Assembly (NCBI RefSeq): GCF_001639065.2
Contig: NZ_LQXO02000013.1
Span: forward strand, 124,001-188,000
Source: Vibrio barjaei
GTDB lineage: Bacteria; Pseudomonadota; Gammaproteobacteria; Enterobacterales; Vibrionaceae
DNA length: 64,000 bases
Direction: 5' to 3'
Below the pieces are notes generated by a model. It was not told the origin of the DNA. It saw only the letters and a program-made list of their open reading frames with translations, and did no database searches. The position numbers and the translations under genes are program-made. Numbering within the stretch: the stretch's first letter is position 1; each line of letters opens with the position of its first letter. Positions 20,176 through 28,769 of this stretch are shown here, one piece after another.

Positions 20176-22035
20176 ATGAGTTATTGGCAAGATAAAAAGG
20201 CAATGGCTTTTGCGCTGTCTGTATCGCTGAGTGTTATTATAACTTGGTTGTTGTGTCTAAGGCTTAATGTCGAATCAAGCAGTGCTGCGATGGTCACCAT
20301 CATTATGATGCTGATGTCGAATAGCCAAGGTGCGAGCCTACTCAAATCATTGACGCGAGTTGTAGGGACATTACTAGGTTGTGGATACGTGCTCTTTATT
20401 GCTTCTTCAGCTCTAGTTGATCCATGGCTATTTAACACGCTCATGATTATTTGGATAGTATTATGTGTGGGATTAGCCAGCCTATATGACACAAACTATG
20501 CGTATTTGTTTGCAATGGCGGGGATGACGGCCTCAGTCGTTGGTTTTCCGATTACGGTATCTCCCGATCTCTTTCATGCTTTTGATGTGACGCAGTCTAG
20601 AACCATTGGTATCTTACTTGGCGTAGGAGTGACTCAAGTGGTGTGCTTCATCATTCCTGCTGGTGATGATACAGAGCGTCTGGATGAGATAAAAACGGCT
20701 ACAATGAAGCTAGTTGAAGCTTTGATTCAATCACAGAGCTCAGGTGCTTCTCATACAGCTTTAACAAAATTCCTAGGCCTAGTAGCGCAAAACAAGCAGC
20801 TACCGATGGAGTCTTTAATTGCCTCAAGTGGTAATCCTGTCAAACAGCCGATAGAAAAACTCTCTTTAGTCCACTGTGTCTCCATCGCTTTTAGCACATT
20901 AAAGCTGGTATCACTGTTAAAACATGATGGTCGAACTCAAACGTTAGACTCTCTTATGAGCGCTATTCGTGATGCGGCTCAACCAGACGCTGATGCAGTA
21001 TCAATCGTTGATAAACTAAAGGTAGAAGGGGGAAATAAAGCACAAATTATCAATAGTCAGTTGTTGATATTTATCAAAGATATCATTTGGCTTCAATTGG
21101 AATACAGACAAAATTCAACCTTAACTCCGCCGAGAACGATTAGGCTGACGAGTTATATCGATGTCCCCAATATGCTACGAAACATGATTAGAGCACTCGT
21201 TGTGATGCTGGTTTTTTCATATATGTGGATAGAGCTTCAATGGACTAGCGGTATGAACGCGCTGCTACTAGTTGGAATAGTTTGTTCGATGATGGCGACA
21301 ATACCAAATGCCAATATGGGGAACATTGCTATTTTAAAAGCACAACCCATTGCAATTCTTTTTGGGTATATCGTTACTTTTGTAAATGCACCTCTTGGTT
21401 CACCAGGCTTGTTTTTTTCAATGGTCTTCGTTTTCCTGCTCCTTGTGAGTTACCACTTTATGGTTTCACGAACGCCCTTCAAACTGGTTTGCATGTTATT
21501 ACTTATTTTCTGGGCAAACTATATCCCTCTCACTAACCTGCCATCAATGGACTTTATCTCCTACACCAATACAGCTATTGCGAATTTGACAGCGGTTGTG
21601 GGTGTTCTACTCGCTTATCGCTTGATTCCTGTACGGACTGACAACAAAGCAGTGCTAGCAGATATTAAACGATTATTCAGAAAAGTAGAGAAGGGGCGTT
21701 TATCATCTGAGTATGTATCTCAACAAGTTTATGCCCTTTACCCGGTGTTGATTAAGGATCAGACGGCTAGAACTGATTTCTACAAGCTTTTAGTGTTATT
21801 AGAGGGAATGAGGTTAGAAGAGTTGGGAGCGATCAACAAACAGGCACAAGCGGCGATTATCCGGCTTGGAATGAGTCGTTCATCTTCTGAGAAATGGCAG
21901 GAATCTATAGAGTTGCTTGAGAATGAATTGGGTCAACAAATTGAACGAGAGACTATGACCGATATAGATGCGGCTAGTGCTTGGTGGAGGCTCGAGATTT
22001 TCTTAGGTAAGTTAAAATTAAAAGAGTCAGGTTAG
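20176..22035 (+). CDS. FUSC-family aromatic-acid efflux pump (AaeB-like)
   Basis: A 619-residue inner-membrane protein of the aromatic acid exporter/FUSC family. Two membrane halves, about 15-165 and 335-480, each with about five to six helices, alternate with two cytosolic helical domains. With the two genes upstream it should form a p-hydroxybenzoate-type efflux system. No LysR gene (AaeR-like) adjoins it; the substrate is inference. The stop codon lies in the loop of the terminator at 22024. Confidence 0.92.
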   Translation: MSYWQDKKAMAFALSVSLSVIITWLLCLRLNVESSSAAMVTIIMMLMSNSQGASLLKSLTRVVGTLLGCGYVLFIASSALVDPWLFNTLMIIWIVLCVGLASLYDTNYAYLFAMAGMTASVVGFPITVSPDLFHAFDVTQSRTIGILLGVGVTQVVCFIIPAGDDTERLDEIKTATMKLVEALIQSQSSGASHTALTKFLGLVAQNKQLPMESLIASSGNPVKQPIEKLSLVHCVSIAFSTLKLVSLLKHDGRTQTLDSLMSAIRDAAQPDADAVSIVDKLKVEGGNKAQIINSQLLIFIKDIIWLQLEYRQNSTLTPPRTIRLTSYIDVPNMLRNMIRALVVMLVFSYMWIELQWTSGMNALLLVGIVCSMMATIPNANMGNIAILKAQPIAILFGYIVTFVNAPLGSPGLFFSMVFVFLLLVSYHFMVSRTPFKLVCMLLLIFWANYIPLTNLPSMDFISYTNTAIANLTAVVGVLLAYRLIPVRTDNKAVLADIKRLFRKVEKGRLSSEYVSQQVYALYPVLIKDQTARTDFYKLLVLLEGMRLEELGAINKQAQAAIIRLGMSRSSSEKWQESIELLENELGQQIERETMTDIDAASAWWRLEIFLGKLKLKESG

Positions 22036-22050
22036 ACCTGACTCCTTTCG
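22024..22050 (+). terminator. Terminator overlapping the efflux gene stop codon
   Basis: Arms GAGTCAGGT / ACCTGACTC (22024-22032 and 22036-22044) with TAG in the loop; a CTTTCGCTTT tail follows. Confidence 0.7.
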
Positions 22051-22073
22051 CTTTGCATGAAAGTTTCTCGCGC

Positions 22074-23759
22074 TTAGTGTTGTAGTAGTTGGCTAAAGCG
22101 TAGATTGAAGGTTGCAGAATCATTTGGGTCTAGCATGATTCGAACAATATTGATGCCTTTTGGCTCTTTTAAGTGAGCAAAAATCTCAGCCATGTCTTTC
22201 TCTGTATGAGCAACGAAACTATGCACATCTTGTCCTTCCGTTCCACCTAGTGCCTCTCCTAGCTTCTCATACTTCCATACTGCGATATCGTTATAAGAAC
22301 GTTCTTTTCCTGGGTGGATAGCACGTTCTGCACCATAGCCAGCATTATCCAAAATAAATAGTGCTAAGTCTTTCTTGTGTTCGATGAGTGTAGCAAGGTC
22401 TTGAGCGCTCATAGTAAATGCCCCTTCGCCTTGTATAGAAATTGAACGACGATTGTTGGCTTCATTGGCAAAGTTAGCACCTACATACATACCAAACCCT
22501 GCACCTAATGAGCCCCAGTTTCCACAGCCATGCATGATAACATCTGCTGGAAATTCAGCTTGAGAACTGTTGATGAAGCCACCTGTATCACCGTACAACA
22601 TATCCCCCTTTTCTAGGTAGTTTGAGAACTGAACAAATAGACGGTCGATAGTCAGTGCATCGTCAGTTGGTTCAAAGCGGTCAGCGAGTTCGAATGCGAA
22701 TTTACGTCGATTCTGAAGCGCGATTTCACCAGGTTGAATGTCTTTAACTGCATCAAGTAATGCCGGCAAAAACTCTCGAAGGAAAACCTGATCGTAACGC
22801 TTGCCGTTGACTTCAACATAATCTTTACGAAGCCAAATTACGTTCTGGTTTTTACCCATTTTAGTTGAGAAAACGCCAGTATCAAATTCATTGAAGGTAA
22901 CCCCAAGACCGATGGATACGTCTGCGCCATCGACCATTTCTTTTGTGTAGTCTTCACTTACTTCGCCCATGTAAATCCCGATACTGTTAGGGTGCTCTTC
23001 AAAGTCGCCCATCTTACATGTAAACGTTGTCGCTACTGCGGCATTCAATTGGTCGACTAGCTCAACTCCTTGCTTAACCAACCCTTCGCGTTGGATCAAA
23101 TGACCGGTAACAACGCTGCGAGTTTTCGAGTTGTGTAAAATCTTAGAAACCACGTCCAGTGCCTCATTTAGATTAGCGCTAGACGACTGATTTAGCATCA
23201 GATCTAATGGTTTGCTTGGTACATCGACCAGCATGGTTTGAAGATCGTACGGAATCTCTAAATAAATAGGCTTTTTGTACTGCATAGCTTTGCGAAGCAT
23301 ATTATCGATTTCAAAAGCAGCGGTTTCGATTTTCTCTACACGGTGGCTAGCCACCGTAATGTGTTCAAATACTTTAATGTTGGTATTAAAGTCATTTTCG
23401 ATTACATGGTGATAGCGACGTTCTGTCGGAGTATTCAAAACGTCGACAGTAGGTGTACCAGAGATAACTACAATAGGTGTGTCGTCCGCATATGCGCCGG
23501 CTACTGCATTGGTACAGCTTAATGAACCTACACCAAAAGTTACGGCCATCGCACCAAATCCATTTTGCTTAGCATAACCATCAGCAGCATAAGTACCGTT
23601 AAGCTCGTTTCTTGGCATGATGTGTTTTACACCATGGTCACCATCTAGAATTTCATCAAAGAATGGGAGAACGTAATCACCAGGAATACCAAAAATGTGA
23701 TTGGTATTAAGCTCTTTTAGGCGAGTAAGGACGTATGTTGATAAAGTTACTTGTTTCAT
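22074..23759 (-). CDS. Thiamine-diphosphate-dependent 2-keto acid decarboxylase-like enzyme
   Basis: A 561-residue enzyme of the pyruvate/indolepyruvate decarboxylase family: an N-terminal ThDP-Pyr domain with the catalytic Glu in PRNELNG and the RYHHVI His pair, a central domain, and a C-terminal ThDP-PP domain. The metal/ThDP motif is altered: GEGAFTMSAQD and FILDNAGYGAERAIH appear where GDG and NN are usual. It should decarboxylate a 2-keto acid, but the substrate is open. A 28-bp element shared with the lysR/marC gap begins 80 bases upstream. Confidence 0.85.
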   Translation of the reverse strand: MKQVTLSTYVLTRLKELNTNHIFGIPGDYVLPFFDEILDGDHGVKHIMPRNELNGTYAADGYAKQNGFGAMAVTFGVGSLSCTNAVAGAYADDTPIVVISGTPTVDVLNTPTERRYHHVIENDFNTNIKVFEHITVASHRVEKIETAAFEIDNMLRKAMQYKKPIYLEIPYDLQTMLVDVPSKPLDLMLNQSSSANLNEALDVVSKILHNSKTRSVVTGHLIQREGLVKQGVELVDQLNAAVATTFTCKMGDFEEHPNSIGIYMGEVSEDYTKEMVDGADVSIGLGVTFNEFDTGVFSTKMGKNQNVIWLRKDYVEVNGKRYDQVFLREFLPALLDAVKDIQPGEIALQNRRKFAFELADRFEPTDDALTIDRLFVQFSNYLEKGDMLYGDTGGFINSSQAEFPADVIMHGCGNWGSLGAGFGMYVGANFANEANNRRSISIQGEGAFTMSAQDLATLIEHKKDLALFILDNAGYGAERAIHPGKERSYNDIAVWKYEKLGEALGGTEGQDVHSFVAHTEKDMAEIFAHLKEPKGINIVRIMLDPNDSATFNLRFSQLLQH

Positions 23760-23839
23760 GATTTACCTCGTTCTGATATTGGTTCAGTTCTTGTTGTCGG
23801 AGGTAATATTATTTTTTAATTAGAATTTAATATAGAGCT

Positions 23840-23867
23840 CATTTTGAGAGAGGTAATCCCAGAAATG
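23840..23867 (+). promoter_or_regulatory. 28-bp element A, upstream of the decarboxylase gene
   Basis: Starts CATTTTGAGAG and contains GTAATCCCA; it matches element B at 24840-24867 (opposite strand) at 25 of 28 positions. It overlaps a palindrome at 23852-23875. Likely operator for the neighbouring LysR protein. Confidence 0.6.
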
Positions 23868-23875
23868 GGATTACC
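23852..23875. repeat. Perfect 10+10 palindrome just after the lysR stop
   Basis: Arms GGTAATCCCA / TGGGATTACC around GAAA. It lies in the 119-base gap between the lysR stop and the decarboxylase start. It fits an LTTR-type site (inverted TAATCCC) and could also act as a weak terminator hairpin. Confidence 0.6.
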
Positions 23876-23878
23876 TAC

Positions 23879-24760
23879 TTATTTATTGAAGGATTGAAGA
23901 ATAGAATCTATTACTGCTCGCTGTGCAACGGATTGGAGGTTTCTACTTCTATATAATATAGAGAAAGAAACAGGTTTTAATTCATAACCAGAAAAAATAG
24001 TAATTAAATCACTGCTAGAGTACTGGTTGTCGCTATGGTAATAAGGGAGTATTGCATACCCTAAGGAGTCATTGACTGCTTTTAATACCATTTCTATATC
24101 CATGCCAATAAATCGGCTACTAGGATTCACTTTGATTAGTTCTTTTGTATTAATGTTCTCTACTGGTAAGCTTGGATGTGAAAAAGTTGCTATATATGGA
24201 ACGGAATCAAATAATCCACTGTCTATATTATCTTTATTCTCGTTATAAAACTGCTTAGTTGACACAAAGTTCAATTCTACATCAATGAGTTTTCTTGCAA
24301 TATAACTGCTTTCAGGTAGTGGACCATTTACTATTGCGATATCAATATCTTCGCCTAGAGTTGTTGCTGAGTGAGCATTTTTTAATTCAACCGTTAGACC
24401 AGGATTGTCGTGTAGTAATGTTGAAATGGCGTCATGTATATACCGGAAGTAGAAAACCTTGGTGGTTGATATTACAACACGTCCTGTAATTGAACCAGGC
24501 TTACTGTTGAGTTCATCCACCGCATTTAACATGCCTTCTAAATGCTCATTCAAACTCTTAAAGTATTTTTCGCCTTCGTTAGATAATGTCAGTTTGTTCT
24601 TGCTGCGAACGAAAAGCTGTAATCCTAGAGATTCTTCTAATGAAACTATACGTCGACTGACGGTAGAGAGAGGAAGATTAATGCGCTCACTAGCGACCTT
24701 CATACTGCCAAATTTGGCGACTTGGCAAAAAACATAGTAATCATCAAGTTGTGCTTTCAT
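23879..24760 (-). CDS. LysR-family transcriptional regulator
   Basis: A 293-residue LTTR with N-terminal winged helix (KVASERINLPLSTVSRRIVSLEE) and effector domain. It is upstream of the decarboxylase gene on the same strand and divergent from the marC-family gene. The shared 28-bp elements suggest it controls both. GGAG lies before ATG. Confidence 0.92.
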   Translation of the reverse strand: MKAQLDDYYVFCQVAKFGSMKVASERINLPLSTVSRRIVSLEESLGLQLFVRSKNKLTLSNEGEKYFKSLNEHLEGMLNAVDELNSKPGSITGRVVISTTKVFYFRYIHDAISTLLHDNPGLTVELKNAHSATTLGEDIDIAIVNGPLPESSYIARKLIDVELNFVSTKQFYNENKDNIDSGLFDSVPYIATFSHPSLPVENINTKELIKVNPSSRFIGMDIEMVLKAVNDSLGYAILPYYHSDNQYSSSDLITIFSGYELKPVSFSILYRSRNLQSVAQRAVIDSILQSFNK

Positions 24761-24839
24761 CGCTTCTCCTTATATCTGTTGTTTCCTTTAAGGTTAGTAC
24801 ATCTCAGGATACTGCAAGTTATAGAGTTATGATCGATTT

Positions 24840-24867
24840 CATTTTTGGGATTACTACTCTCAAAATG
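24840..24867 (-). promoter_or_regulatory. 28-bp element B, between lysR and the marC-family gene
   Basis: On the minus strand it begins CATTTTGAGAG and reads on through GTAATCCCA. It lies about 80 bases from the lysR start and 127 from the marC-family start, and matches element A at 25 of 28 positions. Confidence 0.6.
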
Positions 24868-24994
24868 TGATCTGTAACTTTTTCTGGTTAGTTACTAATC
24901 TATACCCATGTTGAGCGACACAACAAAACTAAGATATCAAATTTATCCTAAAGCTCGACACTAACTGTCTATTCAAATAACCGGAGTTACAACA

Positions 24995-25609
24995 ATGGGT
25001 ACATTAGATATTGTCACATTATTGCTAGCAACAATGGGGCCAATGAAAGTATCAATCGTATTTTCAAAATATGCCGTTAGTATGACAAAGGAAGAGCAGA
25101 AAGCCGTAGCAATTAAAACAGTTTTAGTCGCTGCTAGTATATGTATATTTTTTGTTTTAGGTGGTAGTGTTTTACTCAGTTTATTCCATATTGATACTGC
25201 ATCACTGAATATTGCTGGTGGGATAATACTATTCTTATACGCAATCCAAATGGTAATGGGAGATGATAAAGGTGATAGTGGCGATAACGTAAAACCAAGT
25301 AAAAGTATAGCAATATCTCCTTTAGCTATGCCATTTATGGCTACTCCTCAAGCTCTGGTTGCTATTACTACAATTTCAGCTGATATGGCATCTTTATCAG
25401 GTGAGTTGATGCTGGTAGTTATTATTGTTGCTATTGCACTTCTAAACTTGTTGGTAATGCTGAATATCAAACGTGTCATGGATTTTATCGGTGTAGAAAT
25501 TATTCAGATTATTGCGAAAATTGCGGGAATATTACTGACTGCTCTTGCTATGCAAATGATTTTGTCTGGCGTCGCTGATGGTCTAAAAATTCTTGGTCTA
25601 GTTTCTTAA
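24995..25609 (+). CDS. MarC-family integral membrane protein
   Basis: A 204-residue inner-membrane protein with about six helices. MGPMKVSIVFSK near the start and the mid-protein ISPLAMPFMATPQAL (family form PLAxPLxxGPG) place it in MarC/UPF0056. Despite the name, MarC has no proven drug-export role (established). It is divergent from the LysR gene. No terminator separates it from the two small peptide genes 85 bases downstream, so it may be co-transcribed with them. Confidence 0.85.
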   Translation: MGTLDIVTLLLATMGPMKVSIVFSKYAVSMTKEEQKAVAIKTVLVAASICIFFVLGGSVLLSLFHIDTASLNIAGGIILFLYAIQMVMGDDKGDSGDNVKPSKSIAISPLAMPFMATPQALVAITTISADMASLSGELMLVVIIVAIALLNLLVMLNIKRVMDFIGVEIIQIIAKIAGILLTALAMQMILSGVADGLKILGLVS

Positions 25610-25694
25610 TTAGTCAAGGTAGCAGCGATTCACCTAGAACATCGCAACAATAAATAGAAACTCAATAGAACTGATAAATATTGGAGAAAGTAAC

Positions 25695-25844
25695 ATGAAA
25701 CTAATTATGACATCACTTGTAATCTTATTCTCGACAGCTAGTTTCGCAGGAGATGGTCCTGGGACAGTCTGCACAACAGATACTGGGCACTCTATTACGG
25801 TACACCTAGAGCAATGTCCAACCAACACTACAAAACTAAAATAA
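25695..25844 (+). CDS. Small secreted peptide, first of a tandem pair
   Basis: A 49-residue product. Residues 1-18 are a signal peptide ending TASFA. The mature 31 residues begin GDGPGTVCTT and contain GHSIT and a second Cys in QCPTNT, so one disulfide is possible. GGAG precedes ATG at eight bases. It is paralogous to the gene at 25867. I recognise no family. Its position suggests periplasmic or extracellular action linked to the MarC protein, but this is inference. Confidence 0.75.
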   Translation: MKLIMTSLVILFSTASFAGDGPGTVCTTDTGHSITVHLEQCPTNTTKLK

Positions 25845-25866
25845 TCAGCCCCAAGGAGAAAGTACG

Positions 25867-26016
25867 ATGAAAACACTAATCACAATGGTATCGGTAATTC
25901 TATTTTCAGCATCGGTAAATGCCGGTGACGGACCGGGTACAATATGCCAAACTGAGTCGGGACATACCATTACGACGAATAAGACAGTTTGCCCCGCAAA
26001 TACAGTGGAAATCTAA
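25867..26016 (+). CDS. Small secreted peptide, second of a tandem pair
   Basis: A 49-residue product. Residues 1-19 are a signal peptide ending SVNA. The mature 30 residues begin GDGPGTICQT and contain GHTIT and VCPANT. The pattern GDGPGTxCxTxxGHxIT...CPxNT is shared with the peptide at 25695, while signal peptides and spacers differ; this conservation argues that both are translated. AAGGAG precedes ATG. A terminator follows at 26034. Confidence 0.75.
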   Translation: MKTLITMVSVILFSASVNAGDGPGTICQTESGHTITTNKTVCPANTVEI

Positions 26017-26033
26017 TTACTTGTTGAATCCCT

Positions 26034-26060
26034 AAGCCGCATAAATGCGGCTTTCTTTGT
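26034..26060 (+). terminator. Terminator after the twin peptide genes
   Basis: Arms AAGCCGCAT / ATGCGGCTT with a 2-base loop and a TCTTTGTTTC tail. Confidence 0.8.
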
Positions 26061-26123
26061 TTCATGCAATATGATCAGCATTTGGCGTATTTATACTACT
26101 CTATTCAATAGGATAGTTGACGC

Positions 26124-27392
26124 GTGTATTTACAGATGTTGAACAGATCATACTTTACTTTCTTTCGAGGACTTGGGCCGGGAATCTTGATGGCATCAGC
26201 TGCAGTCGGCGGTTCGCATCTCGTGGCGTCAACTCAGGCTGGAGCGCTCTACGGATGGCAGTTGGCGGGCTTAATACTTTTGGTTAACTTGTTTAAATAC
26301 CCGTTCATTTATGCTGGGACGCAGTTCACAGCAAGCTCGGGAAAGAGCTTGGTTGAGGGTTATTTTGAGTTAGGTCGAAGGCATCTTCTGATGTTTTTTA
26401 TCTTTATGTTGATATCTAGTTTTATCAACACTGCCGCATTGATGATGTTTAGCGCAAGCTTACTAGAATATTTTTTCCCTTTCGCAGCAAGTAAAGTACA
26501 GTTGTTTTTGGGCGTACTAATAGTGACTTGCATTGTTTTGATAACCGGAAAGTACAAAGCACTAGATTTTCTGTCCAAAATGACAATGTTGATTTTAACG
26601 TTGACTACTGTATTCGCAGTCACTTTAGCCTTTCAGAAATACTCACTAAGCAGCTCAGTTGTAATGAGAGATTCTCCTTGGACTATCGGGGCTATTGGAT
26701 TTTTAATTATCACCATGGGATGGATGCCCGCCCCTATAGAAATCTCAACGCTGACGTCAATGTGGTTGAAGAAAAAAGTACAACACCAAGATGTGGAGCC
26801 TCACACGATTAAGACCGACTTCCACGTTGGTTATATATCAACTATTGTTTTGGCACTGGTGTTTTTGTCGCTTGGAGCTTTAGTGTTCAAAGGTTCAGAA
26901 GACCAAATGATTCAAGGAAGCGTTGGTTTCACGCATCAACTTGTAAACCTATACAGCTCAGTTACTGGTGATTGGTCCAAATATATTATCGCACTCATCG
27001 CATTTCTCTGTATTTACGGTAGTGCTATTACGATACTAGATGGGTATGGAAGAGTTTTATCAGAATCTTTCAGTTTGTTAGTGTCCGCCAAAAGTGATGA
27101 TTATTCGACCTATTACATTTTCTGGATTCTGTTTGTGTCAACGGGCGCAGGAGTTATTGTTGTTACTTCCATCGGTTCACTCAAAGACATGCTGCATTTT
27201 ACTATGATTGCGGCGTTTTTGATGACTCCTGTATTTGCGTGGCTCAATTATCGTGTTTTAAATTCAACAGAGCTAAACTCAACATTTAGGGTTACGTATG
27301 GGCTTAATTTACTGACTAAGCTTGGATTCATCTATTTAGTCGGCTTTTGTCTTCTGTTTGTAATGTGGTTGGTCGTAGGCCAACCATCTTGA
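26124..27392 (+). CDS. NRAMP-related transporter lacking canonical metal motifs
   Basis: A 422-residue membrane protein with about 11 helices. GLGPGILMASAAVGGSHLVA near the start is in the place of the NRAMP helix-1 DPGN motif, and the helix-6 region MGWMPAPIEISTL lacks the MPH motif. So it belongs to the wider NRAMP/APC fold, but Mn/Fe transport should not be assumed. GTG at 26124 has AGGA about ten bases upstream; ATG at 26136 is possible. It is separated from the peptide genes by a terminator. Confidence 0.75.
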   Translation: MYLQMLNRSYFTFFRGLGPGILMASAAVGGSHLVASTQAGALYGWQLAGLILLVNLFKYPFIYAGTQFTASSGKSLVEGYFELGRRHLLMFFIFMLISSFINTAALMMFSASLLEYFFPFAASKVQLFLGVLIVTCIVLITGKYKALDFLSKMTMLILTLTTVFAVTLAFQKYSLSSSVVMRDSPWTIGAIGFLIITMGWMPAPIEISTLTSMWLKKKVQHQDVEPHTIKTDFHVGYISTIVLALVFLSLGALVFKGSEDQMIQGSVGFTHQLVNLYSSVTGDWSKYIIALIAFLCIYGSAITILDGYGRVLSESFSLLVSAKSDDYSTYYIFWILFVSTGAGVIVVTSIGSLKDMLHFTMIAAFLMTPVFAWLNYRVLNSTELNSTFRVTYGLNLLTKLGFIYLVGFCLLFVMWLVVGQPS

Positions 27393-27695
27393 AGACTGAT
27401 AGGTTCTATTTTGCTGCAAATGAGGGAATCTAATAAAGTGGGTCTATCAAAGCACTTAAGTGCATTGGTACCTTGAGCTTGTAATTAACTTGAATCAACG
27501 ATTTAAGTCTTGATTGACACATGGTGTAGACGCACTTTTCCAATCTCAACGGTTCCCAACTAGGAGCCGTTTTTTTCTCTCATTTTTCTCGCACGTAAAG
27601 TTAAGTTTATCTGAACGATATTTAGATATTACTTGATATATTGAACGCCCACCTCTGAGTAGTATTCATCTGTAACGTGATGAGCAGGAGTGGCT
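27393..27695. other. Intergenic region with a distant terminator
   Basis: About 300 bases. The only clear element is the terminator at 27549. The stretch 27393-27548 has no supported ORF; it may be a long 3' UTR. Confidence 0.4.
27549..27577 (+). terminator. Rho-independent terminator
   Basis: Arms ACGGTTCC / GGAGCCGT (one G-T pair) with a 6-base loop and a run of seven T. It lies 157 bases after the NRAMP-like gene. Confidence 0.85.
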
Positions 27696-27866
27696 ATGTG
27701 TGAGTTAGATGAAGGTTATGATGACCTCAATTTTGAATTAAATGAGAGTGAGGTTGAGTTTCTTGGTTGGAATGACAAAGAATGGTTAATAGAGTTAATG
27801 GTGTTTCTACTGATTTTAGGCGGTGCCGTTGCGATTGTTACCTATCGAGTGTGTTTCGATGGTTAA
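27696..27866 (+). CDS. Small acidic membrane protein (56 aa)
   Basis: A 56-residue protein. The N-terminal 30 residues are very acidic (MCELDEGYDDLNFELNESEV). Residues 33-50 are a single transmembrane helix (ELMVFLLILGGAVAIVTY). AGGAG lies five bases before ATG. Its end overlaps the start of the next small gene by eight bases, which suggests a translated pair. I recognise no family. Confidence 0.6.
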   Translation: MCELDEGYDDLNFELNESEVEFLGWNDKEWLIELMVFLLILGGAVAIVTYRVCFDG

Positions 27867-27969
27867 AGATCTTCAAGAGGCGAAAGCAATACGCAGACTG
27901 ACCCTGTGCTGGAGTTTCTATTTAGCGGTTGCGATGGGAGTGCTAATCGGAGTGATGGCCACCTCTTAG
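27859..27969 (+). CDS. Small membrane protein (36 aa)
   Basis: A 36-residue protein: a basic head (MVKDLQEAKAIRRL) and a single helix (YLAVAMGVLIGVMATS). It overlaps the 56-aa gene by eight bases (ATGGTTAA). The complementary charge of the two heads hints at a complex, which is inference only. Confidence 0.5.
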   Translation: MVKDLQEAKAIRRLTLCWSFYLAVAMGVLIGVMATS

Positions 27970-28018
27970 TATTGGAAGCGACCATTTATTGACGGCTTAA
28001 CAACAATTGTTAAATAGC

Positions 28019-28678
28019 CTATTGCTCGTGCCAACGACTCTTGTATGCACTCGAATAATCAGGTGTTTCGATACTAGGATGGAGATCATCGCAAGGCTCA
28101 AGCGGTCCTATAACGGTGCGGTAGGGTAGAATGCCTGCCCACGCTTTTAGATCGAGATCCTCTTTGTCGTCATTGACTCCATGACGGCCAATTTTCACCG
28201 AAGCTTCGTTGAGTTCAATAGCGAGCACGTCCGTTGCGGTGAGCTCTTTATCGTTGCTGAGGCGAACTTCTTCAGTTCTACCTGGTGCAATATGCTCAAC
28301 AAAGTGGTTTAACACTCGGTCTTTCTCTTTATTCTCTTCAATGTTCTCAAATTGACCAAAGACGACTGCACTTCGATAGTGCGCACTATGATGGAAAGCG
28401 GAGCGGGCCAATACCCAGCCATCAAACAGGGTAAAAGTTAAGCAGGTTTTTTGCCCCGCTTTGAGCGTACGAAGCAACCGACTGTTCTTGGCGCCGTGTA
28501 TGTAGACTTTATTGTCCACTCGCCATGCCAGCATAGGAATCACGATAGGACCGTTGTCATCATTGAGGGCGACGTGGGCAATTAATGACTCATCAATAAT
28601 GTCATAGAGTGCTTGTGGGTCGAAGACGGCTTTATGACTGCCTTTCTTAATCTGTGTTCTTGTCGTGTTTGAAAGCAC
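28019..28678 (-). CDS. Pyridoxamine 5'-phosphate oxidase-like FMN-binding protein
   Basis: A 219-residue split-barrel flavoprotein-like protein. ALYDIIDESLIAHVAL, then IPMLAWRVDNKVYIHGA and SRLLRTL match the PNPOx-like/NimA-type family. I placed the start at GTG 28678, where GGAG lies seven bases upstream; an in-frame TTG at 28711 has no such site. It is divergent from a MocR regulator, which probably controls it. Confidence 0.85.
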   Translation of the reverse strand: MLSNTTRTQIKKGSHKAVFDPQALYDIIDESLIAHVALNDDNGPIVIPMLAWRVDNKVYIHGAKNSRLLRTLKAGQKTCLTFTLFDGWVLARSAFHHSAHYRSAVVFGQFENIEENKEKDRVLNHFVEHIAPGRTEEVRLSNDKELTATDVLAIELNEASVKIGRHGVNDDKEDLDLKAWAGILPYRTVIGPLEPCDDLHPSIETPDYSSAYKSRWHEQ

Positions 28679-28720
28679 TGGCGTTCTCCATTCGATTGCA
28701 GTTAACGCCAAAGTAAATAA

Positions 28721-28748
28721 TATTTGGTACTCTAGTTAGGTCCAAATA
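28721..28748. promoter_or_regulatory. Inverted repeat between the FMN protein and MocR genes
   Basis: TATTTGG / CCAAATA arms around a 14-base spacer lie in the 91-base divergent gap, just ahead of the mocR-type start. A likely operator of that regulator. Confidence 0.45.
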
Positions 28749-28769
28749 GATAAAAATGGTGGATCCAGT

